Shown here in pieces: positions 56,788 through 64,000 of a stretch of 64,000 nt of DNA; within the stretch, counting starts at the first letter, position 1, and every line of letters starts with the position of its first letter. Origin of the DNA: Xenorhabdus lircayensis. GTDB lineage: Bacteria; Pseudomonadota; Gammaproteobacteria; Enterobacterales; Enterobacteriaceae. The notes beneath the pieces were generated by a model, which saw only the letters and a program-made list of their open reading frames with translations, was not told the origin of the DNA and ran no database searches. The stretch covers positions 1-64,000 of the forward strand of contig NZ_JACOII010000006.1 of assembly GCF_016306625.1 (NCBI RefSeq), given 5' to 3'. A program made the position numbers and the translations under genes.

Positions 56788-58479
56788 TTGGAAAAAGTTT
56801 GGCTAAAACATTATCCGGCAGATGTTCCGGCAGAGATAGATCCCGACCGTTATTCGTCTCTGATTGAAATGTTTGAAAATGCAGTGGCGCGTTATGCCGA
56901 TCAAGTCGTATTTATTAATATGGGCGAGGTAATGACTTTCCGTAAATTGGAAGAGCGTAGCCGTGCCTTTGCTGCCTATTTACAGAATGGGCTGGGGTTG
57001 AAAAAAGGGGATCGCGTGGCATTAATGATGCCAAACTTACTGCAATACCCCGTAGCACTGTTTGGCATTCTGCGCGCAGGGATGATAGTTGTAAATGTTA
57101 ACCCGCTCTATACCCCACGTGAATTGGAACACCAGCTTAATGACAGCGGGACATCTGCCATTGTTATCGTTTCTAACTTTGCGCATACCTTAGAAAAGAT
57201 TGTTTTCAACACACAAATCAAACACGTTATTTTAACGCGTATGGGAGATCAACTCTCTCGTCCGAAAGGAACTTTTGTCGATTTCGTCGTTAAATACGTT
57301 AAACGGCTCGTGCCTAAGTATCACTTACCGGATGCCATTTCTTTTCGTAGTGCGATGCACAAAGGCTATCGCATGCAGTATGTCAAACCGGATGTGAAAG
57401 GTGATGATTTGGCGTTTCTGCAATATACGGGTGGAACCACTGGTGTAGCTAAAGGCGCAATGCTGACTCACCGTAATATGTTGGCAAACCTCGAACAGGC
57501 TAAAGCCAATTATTCTCCGTTAATGAAGCCTGGGCAAGAGTTAGTGGTAACTGCATTGCCGTTGTACCATATCTTTGCTTTGACAATAAACTGCTTGTTC
57601 TTCATTGAATTGGGCGGGCAAAATCTGTTGATTACCAACCCTCGCGATGTAAACGGCACGGTCAAAGAACTATCGCGTTATCGCTTCACTGCACTATCGG
57701 GTGTTAACACGCTATTCAATGTTTGGCTGAATAACCCAGAATTCCAGAAGCTGAATTTCTCCTCATTAAACTTATCTGTTGGTGGCGGCATGGCTGTGCA
57801 AAGAGTTGTGGCCGAAAAATGGCAAAATCTGACCGGTTGTCTTCTACTGGAAGGTTATGGACTAACAGAATGTTCCCCTCTGGTTTCAGCTAATCCTTAT
57901 AACTCGGCTCATTACAGTGGCAGTATTGGCTTCCCAGTCGCTTCGACAGAAATCAAGCTGATAGGGAATGATGACAATGAAGTTCCACAGGGCGAAGTGG
58001 GTGAAATGTGGGTACGTGGGCCACAGGTGATGAAAGGTTACTGGAACCGTCCTGATGCGACGGATGAGGTGTTGAAAGACGGCTGGTTGGCGACAGGGGA
58101 TATTGCCAACATAGATGAAAAAGGTTTTTTTCACATTGTTGATCGGAAAAAAGACATGATTCTGGTTTCCGGTTTTAATGTCTATCCAAATGAAGTAGAA
58201 GATGTTGTTTCTTCCCATCCGAAAGTGTTAGAGTCGGCAGCAGTGGGCGTTCCGAGTGAAAACTCGGGAGAAGCTGTCAAAATATTTGTAGTTCGTAAAG
58301 ATCTCAGTTTAACTGAGGATGAACTTAAGACACATTGCCGTCGTTACCTGACGGGATATAAGGTACCAAAACTCATTGAATTCCGTGATGAGTTGCCAAA
58401 ATCTAACGTAGGTAAAATTCTTCGCAAAGAACTACGCAACGAAGAATTAGCAAAAGCGAATAATGCTGCTATAAATTGA
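56788..58479 (+). CDS. fadD: long-chain fatty acid-CoA ligase
   Basis: 563 residues with a TTG start at 56788 (CAGGAG site), the same start codon as E. coli fadD. Adenylate-forming enzyme activating fatty acids as they enter the cell. ATP motif [16 protein letters not shown], the fatty-acyl signature [20 protein letters not shown], and [12 protein letters not shown]. Starts [19 protein letters not shown]. Length and sequence style match enteric FadD closely. Confidence 0.97.
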   Translation: MEKVWLKHYPADVPAEIDPDRYSSLIEMFENAVARYADQVVFINMGEVMTFRKLEERSRAFAAYLQNGLGLKKGDRVALMMPNLLQYPVALFGILRAGMIVVNVNPLYTPRELEHQLNDSGTSAIVIVSNFAHTLEKIVFNTQIKHVILTRMGDQLSRPKGTFVDFVVKYVKRLVPKYHLPDAISFRSAMHKGYRMQYVKPDVKGDDLAFLQYTGGTTGVAKGAMLTHRNMLANLEQAKANYSPLMKPGQELVVTALPLYHIFALTINCLFFIELGGQNLLITNPRDVNGTVKELSRYRFTALSGVNTLFNVWLNNPEFQKLNFSSLNLSVGGGMAVQRVVAEKWQNLTGCLLLEGYGLTECSPLVSANPYNSAHYSGSIGFPVASTEIKLIGNDDNEVPQGEVGEMWVRGPQVMKGYWNRPDATDEVLKDGWLATGDIANIDEKGFFHIVDRKKDMILVSGFNVYPNEVEDVVSSHPKVLESAAVGVPSENSGEAVKIFVVRKDLSLTEDELKTHCRRYLTGYKVPKLIEFRDELPKSNVGKILRKELRNEELAKANNAAIN

Positions 58480-58593
58480 TCACGTTTATTTCTATACCCA
58501 ATTGATTTTAAATCATAGGTAGCCAGCAAAGCAGCCACTTGAAAAAGATGGGGTATAAAGGTAAATGAAATGTTTGAAGATTGCCTATCACAT

Positions 58594-58626
58594 CAACAAC
58601 GCCGGTTTTTACCGGCGTTGTTGTGC
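58594..58626 (+). terminator. fadD terminator
   Basis: Perfect 13-bp stem CAACAACGCCGGT (58594-58606) / ACCGGCGTTGTTG (58611-58623), loop TTTT, 114 bases after the fadD stop and 32 bases before rnd. Confidence 0.75.
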
Positions 58627-58657
58627 TCGTCTTATGAATGATTAAGAGAATGATGTT

Positions 58658-59788
58658 TTGAATTATCAGTTGATTACTACCGATGCGCAATTGCAGTCAA
58701 TCTGTGAGCGGGCAAAAAAACACGTAAGAATTGCACTAGATACTGAATTTATACGTACACGGACGTATTATCCCCAATTAGGTTTGATACAACTGTTTGA
58801 TGGTGAACAGCTTTCTCTGATTGATCCCCTCGAAATTTCGCAATGGCAGCCCTTTAGGGAGTTATTGATTGATCCAGACGTATTAAAATTTATCCATGCC
58901 GGAAGTGAGGATTTAGAGGTTTTTGTGAATAGTTTTCACTGTTTGCCAGAGCCTATGATTGATACTCAGGTATTGGCAGCCTTTACGGGTCATCCTATAT
59001 CGTGCGGTTTTGCAACATTGGTTGCTGAATATCTGCATGTAGCATTGGATAAGAGTGAATCCCGTACCGATTGGTTGGCTCGTCCGTTGAGCGGAAAGCA
59101 ATGTGAATACGCTGCGGCAGATGTTTACTACTTATTACCACTCGCCGATATTCTGATGAAAAAAACAGAGCAGGCGGGATACTTGGATGCGGCAAAAGAT
59201 GAAAGTGATCTGATTGCCCAACGTCGTCAAGAAGTATTAATGCCGGAGTGCGCTTATAAGGATATTGGTAATGCATGGCAATTGCGCCCAAAACAATTGG
59301 CCTGTTTGAAAAAATTGGCTGCATGGCGATTAAATCAGGCACGAGAGCGTGATCTTGCGATCAATTTTGTGATCCGTGAAGAAAATTTATGGCAGGTTGC
59401 CCGTTATATGCCGACTTCTTTGGGTGAATTGGATGCTTTGGGATTGAGCGGACAGGAAATCCGCTGTCATGGCCGCCGATTGCTGGCAATGGTTGCGGAG
59501 AGCAGAGATATTCCAGAAGAAGAGTGTCCGGAGCAACTTACGAATTTGATTGATTATCCGGATTATCGCAAGGTTTTTAAGGAAATTAAATCATCGGTTA
59601 CTCAGGTGAGTGAATCTCACCAATTCAGCGCAGAATTGCTGGCTTCTCGCCGACAAATCAATCAACTGCTCTGCTGGCATTGGAAACTGAAATCGCCGGC
59701 GTGTCAGCCTGAATTACTCAGAGGCTGGCGTGGAAAGTTGCTGGCTGAATCTATCGCCGGAATATTGGCAAACTATTCAGAGCAATAA
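58658..59788 (+). CDS. rnd: ribonuclease D
   Basis: 376 residues with a TTG start at 58658, as in E. coli rnd. DEDD-family 3'-5' exoribonuclease that trims tRNA 3' ends. Exo I LDTEFIRTRTYYPQLGLIQL, Exo II FIHAGSEDLEVF, Exo III CEYAAADVYYLLPL, then two HRDC domains (RPKQLACLKKLAAWRLNQA around 210-290). All four acidic metal ligands are present. Confidence 0.95.
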   Translation: MNYQLITTDAQLQSICERAKKHVRIALDTEFIRTRTYYPQLGLIQLFDGEQLSLIDPLEISQWQPFRELLIDPDVLKFIHAGSEDLEVFVNSFHCLPEPMIDTQVLAAFTGHPISCGFATLVAEYLHVALDKSESRTDWLARPLSGKQCEYAAADVYYLLPLADILMKKTEQAGYLDAAKDESDLIAQRRQEVLMPECAYKDIGNAWQLRPKQLACLKKLAAWRLNQARERDLAINFVIREENLWQVARYMPTSLGELDALGLSGQEIRCHGRRLLAMVAESRDIPEEECPEQLTNLIDYPDYRKVFKEIKSSVTQVSESHQFSAELLASRRQINQLLCWHWKLKSPACQPELLRGWRGKLLAESIAGILANYSEQ

Positions 59789-60259
59789 CGTCAGAGCATT
59801 AACGGTCACCGTACCATTTAAATATTGCGGTTTTGATTCCCTGTCTGATACACAGGCAGGGAAGATAGGGAAGTAGAGCTATGTTTGTGCCGTTATTTCA
59901 GCGGCAGTATCATTCTCATTTTCACTGACAGTGAACCACGGATAATATTGCACTCGACGACATGAACTGTAGGTGTTTTATAGTAGAGATTGAAATCAAT
60001 ATTCTGCATGAGTTACTTCTTTTGAGTGAAATTTTTAAGGGTTATGTTTCAGAAGGTAACGTATGGATATGAGTGGCCTACTATTCGTTATTTGTATAAT
60101 GAATATGAAGAAGGGAATGTAAAAAGTGGGAAAACAGGCGAAAAATTGAATAAAAAAACTCAGTCAATGTGTTTGTGGATCTTAAATCGGGATGTCATAA
60201 CATCCCGATTTATTATTGATAAATCAGAGCATTAAATTAAATAGCGCCATTTGATGCTG
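59789..60259. other. intergenic region between rnd and minE
   Basis: 471 bases between convergent genes. One hairpin TTCCCTGTCTG/CAGGCAGGGAA (59837-59862) and one terminator (60184-60211). A 69-codon frame at 60026-60235 is not accepted because the terminator lies inside it and its sequence has no recognisable feature. Confidence 0.5.
60184..60215. terminator. bidirectional terminator before minE end
   Basis: 12-bp stem AAATCGGGATGT (60184-60195) / ACATCCCGATTT (60200-60211), loop CATA, with short T runs on both strands. Ends the min operon transcript and anything from rnd. Confidence 0.75.
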
Positions 60260-60529
60260 TTATTTTGGCGATTCCTCAACCTCAGGTAATGTTACATTCA
60301 GTTCTAGTACAGATATGTCATCATTTTTTTGCTCAAACTGTACAGAAAGCATATTTGGATCGATTTGTACATATTTACAAATCACAGCCAGAATATCCCG
60401 TTTCATTTCAGGCAAATAGGCAGGCTCAGAGTCACCACGGCGCCGCTCTGCCACGATGATTTGTAGCCGCTCCTTGGCGATATTGGCTGTCGGTTTTTTT
60501 CTCGACAGGAAGAAATCTAACAAAGCCAT
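60260..60529 (-). CDS. minE: cell division topological specificity factor MinE
   Basis: 89 residues. N-terminal [22 protein letters not shown] with the membrane-targeting and MinD-contact helix ([13 protein letters not shown]), then the dimerisation domain with [19 protein letters not shown]. MinE drives MinD pole-to-pole oscillation so that division occurs at midcell. Last gene of the minC-minD-minE operon, three bases after minD. Confidence 0.96.
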   Translation of the reverse strand: MALLDFFLSRKKPTANIAKERLQIIVAERRRGDSEPAYLPEMKRDILAVICKYVQIDPNMLSVQFEQKNDDISVLELNVTLPEVEESPK

Positions 60530-60532
60530 GCG

Positions 60533-61345
60533 TTACCCCCCAAACAGGCGTTTTAAAAAGCCCTTTTTTTCTTCCTCGATGAAACGGAAAGGCCGTTCTT
60601 CACCGAGTAAACGTAAAATAGTATCTTCGTATGCTTTACCCGCATCAGAATCTTTATCCAAAATGACCGGTTCTCCTTGGTTGGACGAACGGAGAACGGA
60701 TTGATCTTCTGGAATGACACCAAGCAAAGGAATACACAGAATTTCCAGTACATCTTCCATACTAAGCATATCGCCGCGGTTCACACGTCCTGGATTATAA
60801 CGTGTCAACAGAAGGTGTTCTTTGATAGCTTCATTTCCTTGCTCTGCGCGGCGTGATTTAGACGCCAAGATACCTAAAATACGGTCAGAATCACGAACAG
60901 ATGAAACTTCCGGGTTTGTCGTAATAATTGCTTCATCGGCAAAGTAGAGTGCCATCAATGCACCGCTTTCAATACCTGCGGGTGAATCACAGATAATGAA
61001 ATCAAATCCTTGTTGATCCAATTCATTTAGAATTTTCTCGACGCCATCGCGGGTGAGGGCTTCTTTATCTCGGGTTTGAGAGGCGGGCAGAATGTATAGA
61101 TTCTCTGTGCGCTTATCTTTGATAAGTGCTTGATTTAAGCCGGCATCACCTTGAATGACATTCACGAAGTCAAAGACCACTCGGCGTTCACAGCCCATGA
61201 TCAGATCGAGGTTCCGTAAACCGATATCAAAATCGATAACTACGGTTTTTTTCCCTCTTTGGGCGAGACCGGTAGCAATGGCCGCGCTTGAAGTGGTTTT
61301 GCCAACGCCACCTTTACCAGATGTAACAACAATAATGCGTGCCAT
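60533..61345 (-). CDS. minD: septum site-determining ATPase MinD
   Basis: 270 residues. Deviant Walker A SGKGGVGKTTSSAAIA, VVIDFDIGLRNLDLIMG, Walker B ICDSPAGIESGA, and a C-terminal amphipathic membrane-targeting helix EEEKKGFLKRLFGG. Recruits MinC to the membrane to block FtsZ assembly away from midcell. Confidence 0.97.
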   Translation of the reverse strand: MARIIVVTSGKGGVGKTTSSAAIATGLAQRGKKTVVIDFDIGLRNLDLIMGCERRVVFDFVNVIQGDAGLNQALIKDKRTENLYILPASQTRDKEALTRDGVEKILNELDQQGFDFIICDSPAGIESGALMALYFADEAIITTNPEVSSVRDSDRILGILASKSRRAEQGNEAIKEHLLLTRYNPGRVNRGDMLSMEDVLEILCIPLLGVIPEDQSVLRSSNQGEPVILDKDSDAGKAYEDTILRLLGEERPFRFIEEEKKGFLKRLFGG

Positions 61346-61368
61346 GAAGCGATTCCTTGTTATAAGGG

Positions 61369-62052
61369 CTAGACTAAGGTTTCAATAGTTAATTCATTGT
61401 TCACCAGACGTAATTTTGCTGCTTTGCCAACAAAATTCTCTGGGATTTTTTCGCTGAGCCAATATTGACCAGCAATAGAGGTGAGCTCAGCATTTAAATG
61501 GGTGCAGAAAATCTGGCTTTCTTGATCACCAGATGCGCCTGCCAATACGCGTCCACGTAGCACACCATATATATGAATATTTCCATCAGCGATTAATTCT
61601 GCACCGGCGCTCACATTATTAATCACAATGAGATCACTATTTGGTGCATAAATTCTTTGTCCTGAACGGACAGGTGTATTAATTATACGAGTTTTTTTGA
61701 AAATAGGTTCAATCGGTTTATTTTCTTGAGTAAGAAATTTCTGACTTTTACCTTCTTTCAATAAAGGAAGTTCTAATTTTAGAACAATTTTTCGTTGTTC
61801 TTCATCTTGACAGCCGCTGATTCCAACAATACGCAACCCAACTGACTCAACGGCTCGGTAGAGTGCGAGGAGATCTGCATCAACTGGGAGAGCAGATATA
61901 TTGATAACAACGGGAGCATTTTTCAGGAATTCAGGGGCTTGTTCCATTTTTTCCTGCATAGCTCTATGAATGACTTCCGGCTGATCATCATACAAATGAA
62001 CGACCGAAAGCGTAAAATTACTGCCTTTTAGCTCAATTGGCGACTGTGACAT
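61369..62052 (-). CDS. minC: septum site-determining protein MinC
   Basis: 227 residues. N-terminal FtsZ-inhibiting domain ([30 protein letters not shown]), a linker, and a C-terminal beta-helix that binds MinD ([38 protein letters not shown]). First gene of the operon; its promoter should lie in 62053-62206, where no clear box pair is picked. Confidence 0.96.
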   Translation of the reverse strand: MSQSPIELKGSNFTLSVVHLYDDQPEVIHRAMQEKMEQAPEFLKNAPVVINISALPVDADLLALYRAVESVGLRIVGISGCQDEEQRKIVLKLELPLLKEGKSQKFLTQENKPIEPIFKKTRIINTPVRSGQRIYAPNSDLIVINNVSAGAELIADGNIHIYGVLRGRVLAGASGDQESQIFCTHLNAELTSIAGQYWLSEKIPENFVGKAAKLRLVNNELTIETLV

Positions 62053-62206
62053 TGATATTTTGACTCAGCAAGGTTAAGTTTCCCAGAGAAGTTTACTAAA
62101 ATATTTTTCTAGAACAGCATTTGGGAGACGATATTCTTAAATATAATAAGCATGTTATAGTTAGTGAATTATTCAAGCAAGTCGCAGAGTTAATTTAAAA
62201 GAGTTC

Positions 62207-62494
62207 ATGACAATGATTTGTGTAATCTATAGAAGTCTAAAACGTGATCAGACATATCTTTATGTTGAAAAAAGAGGTGATTTTTCGCGCGTTCCTGAAG
62301 AGTTATTAAAAACATTTGGTGAACCCCAATATTCAATGATGATCTCATTATCTGAAAGAAAAAAATTGGCCAATGCTGATATTGAAAAAGTAAAAGCAGC
62401 TTTGAGTGAACAAGGATTCTACCTGCAAGTACCACCACCAGTGGAAAGTTTGATCAATGAGCATCTGGCATCAAACAAGCCAACCAAGCAGTAA
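62207..62494 (+). CDS. ycgL: YcgL domain protein
   Basis: 95 residues, YcgL family (DUF709): [39 protein letters not shown] and [19 protein letters not shown] are diagnostic. Small alpha/beta protein of unknown function in gamma-proteobacteria. Start 62207 or the ATG six bases later. Divergent from minC, as usual. Confidence 0.9.
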   Translation: MTMICVIYRSLKRDQTYLYVEKRGDFSRVPEELLKTFGEPQYSMMISLSERKKLANADIEKVKAALSEQGFYLQVPPPVESLINEHLASNKPTKQ

Positions 62495-62547
62495 AAAAGT
62501 CGCTGGCAACCTGGCAACCGCCTGATCCTGAATCGAGGAGCTGATTT

Positions 62548-63633
62548 ATGAAATTAATCACTGGGGTGACTTTATTGACAGCAACTCTGCTGGCAGGGTG
62601 TAGTACATCAAGTGGCAAACAGTTGTACAATCAATCAGTGTTGACTACACGGTCGCAAGCAGAAGTCAAATCACTAGAACACCATTTCCCATTGAACTCC
62701 CGTGAACCGTCACAATTTCCTGCTTATGTGGCTTTGCTGAAACAGCAAGCCCGGGAGCAGGGTATCAGTGAAACGACTTTGGTTCGGGCATTTGCCAATA
62801 TCCATTTTATTTCGCGTGTCATTAAGGCTGATCGTAACCAGCCAGAAAAAAAAGTTACATTGGAAGATTATCTGAGCCGGGTCTTGCCCGTTTGGAGGAT
62901 TGAGCAAGGTGTCAGGCAATATGAAGATAATCTCCCCCAGCTAGAAAGAATCAGTCGTCAATACGGTGTACCTAAAGCCTATATTGTTGCCTTGTGGGGA
63001 TTGGAAAGTGGTTTTGGCAAAATTCAGGGAAAAGAAGATGTCATTTCGGCGTTATCCACGCTGGCGTTTGAAGGTCGCCGGGAAGTGTTTTTCGTTAAAC
63101 AATTATTGGCAGCGCTAGAAATAATCGAGAATCAATATATTGATGAAGATCAGACCCTGAGTGGATCTTGGGCGGGGGCAATGGGGCAAAGCCAATTCAT
63201 GCCAACCTCTTATTTAACATATGGTGCTGATGGCGATGGTGATGGAAAAATTGATATTTGGCACAATAAGGAAGATGTCTTTGCCTCGACGGCCAATTAT
63301 CTGAGCAAGGAAGGGTGTCAACAAGGGTTACCGTGGGGATATGCTATTTCATTACCTGTTGGCTTTGACATAGCATTGGAAGGTATTAAATCCGAACAGG
63401 GGAAAACTATTGCTCAATGGCAGGCATTAGGGGTTTCATCCCCGCATTTTGCTAATCTGCCTGCAAATACCAAAGGTTGGATAGTGATCCCTGATGATCC
63501 AGTACAACGGGCATTTTGGGTAACGCAAAATTTCCGTACTATCATGCACTGGAATCGTTCTTACTATTTTGCCCTCAGTGTTGGTATGATGGCGGACGGT
63601 ATTACGCAACGAACTCATTTCCTCACTCACTGA
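62548..63633 (+). CDS. MltB-like lytic murein transglycosylase
   Basis: 361 residues with a lipoprotein signal ending LLAGC (Cys18). SLT2/MltB family: FRARSKVIKADRNQPEKK-type block (here FISRVIKADRNQPEKKVT), YIVALWGLESGFGKIQG with the catalytic Glu, SGSWAGAMGQSQFMPTSYLT, GDGDGKIDIWHNKEDVFAST. Cleaves peptidoglycan to 1,6-anhydromuropeptides from the outer membrane. GAGGAG precedes the ATG. It lies between ycgL and the FAH-fold gene. Confidence 0.92.
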   Translation: MKLITGVTLLTATLLAGCSTSSGKQLYNQSVLTTRSQAEVKSLEHHFPLNSREPSQFPAYVALLKQQAREQGISETTLVRAFANIHFISRVIKADRNQPEKKVTLEDYLSRVLPVWRIEQGVRQYEDNLPQLERISRQYGVPKAYIVALWGLESGFGKIQGKEDVISALSTLAFEGRREVFFVKQLLAALEIIENQYIDEDQTLSGSWAGAMGQSQFMPTSYLTYGADGDGDGKIDIWHNKEDVFASTANYLSKEGCQQGLPWGYAISLPVGFDIALEGIKSEQGKTIAQWQALGVSSPHFANLPANTKGWIVIPDDPVQRAFWVTQNFRTIMHWNRSYYFALSVGMMADGITQRTHFLTH

Positions 63634-63703
63634 AAATCGGCTCTTGAAGCCATCAGTCAGATCTTGAAATAAGTGGATTGAAAACAAGATAAGGGAGAAT
63701 ATT

Positions 63704-64000
63704 ATGTACCAGCATCGGGATTGGCAGGGCGTATTGCTGGATTTCCCTGCTAATAAAGTCGTTTGTGTCGGTAGTAATTACGACAGGCATATGAAAGAGA
63801 TGGGATCCCAATCTACTGAAGAGCCGGTAATATTCATCAAACCTGAAACGGCGCTTTGCGATCTCTGCCAGCCGGTTTTCATCCCGCAGGAATTGGGTTC
63901 TGTGCACCATGAAATTGAGTTAGCCGTCTTGATTGGTTCGGCACTTAAGAATGCCAATGAGGAGCGAGTCGGTCAGGCAATTGCAGGTTTTGCGGTTGCA
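63704..64000 (+). CDS. ycgM: fumarylacetoacetate hydrolase family protein (YcgM-like), 3' end outside
   Basis: 99 codons to the window end, no stop. ATG 63704 with AAGGGA site. N-terminal part of the FAH fold: NKVVCVGSNYDRHMKEMG, VIFIKPETALCD, and SVHHEIELAVLIG containing the metal-ligand glutamates. Resembles YcgM/FAHD1, which act as acylpyruvase or oxaloacetate decarboxylase-type enzymes. The neighbour order ycgL ... ycgM supports this. Confidence 0.88.
   Translation, partial: MYQHRDWQGVLLDFPANKVVCVGSNYDRHMKEMGSQSTEEPVIFIKPETALCDLCQPVFIPQELGSVHHEIELAVLIGSALKNANEERVGQAIAGFAVA

Noticed and set aside
60026-60235. 69-codon ORF between rnd and minE
   Set aside because: A strong bidirectional terminator (60184-60211) lies inside it, the GTG start has no ribosome site, and nothing is recognisable in the product.

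Overview
The window looks like the chromosome of an enterobacterium in the Morganellaceae, most likely Xenorhabdus or a close relative. Three things point there: the moderate-to-low GC, the enteric gene order cmoB-cmoA / aspS-nudB-yebC-ruvC-ruvA-ruvB / znuBC-znuA-mepM-lpxM / pykA-hexR-zwf / minEDC, and the IS-scarred remnant of a non-ribosomal-peptide-type thioesterase. The genus is an inference from gene order and style; no marker gene was compared.

Positions 1 to about 29.3-29.8 kb are the late half of a siphovirus prophage read on the + strand. In order: Rz/Rz1 spanins, a Rha-type regulator, small and large terminase, DUF1073-type portal, Mu gpF-like head protein, DUF2213 protease/scaffold, decoration protein, major capsid protein, neck proteins, tail terminator, tail tube with a C-terminal Ig-like domain, tail assembly protein, tape measure, lambda-like M-L-K-I-J tail tip genes, a DUF6453-like protein and a tail fibre. 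Integrase, repressor and replication genes lie outside the window on the left. Two accessory (moron) units of two genes each sit between the tail assembly gene and the tape measure gene, each with its own putative promoter and hairpins. The first pairs an unknown 116-residue protein with a GNAT-like protein; the second pairs a lipoprotein with a two-helix membrane protein. A lone IS3/IS150-type end separates them. Right of the fibre are a leftward two-gene operon (one product has a coiled coil plus membrane helix), a rightward gene with a clan CD (caspase-like) His/Cys pattern, and a hairpin-rich non-coding stretch containing three degenerate 86-bp tandem units.

From 30 to 64 kb the content is core genome: cutC; cmoA/cmoB (tRNA wobble uridine modification); a MAPEG protein; aspS-nudB; yebC; ruvC, ruvA and ruvB (Holliday junction processing); znuB/C facing znuA across a Zur box; mepM and lpxM (envelope); pykA, hexR and zwf with a HexR box; mdtJ/mdtI (polyamine export) behind a structured leader; a RidA-family gene; yoaA; tsaB; a Slp-type lipoprotein; fadD with a FadR-like operator; rnd; minC/D/E; a YcgL-family gene; an MltB-like transglycosylase; and the 5' part of a fumarylacetoacetase-fold gene cut by the window end.

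The core is interrupted by decayed material at 38.9-40.5 kb (a frameshifted IS1-family element and a frameshifted type II thioesterase) and at 50.5-51.1 kb (an IS5-like transposase scrap and a pseudogene with an internal amber codon).
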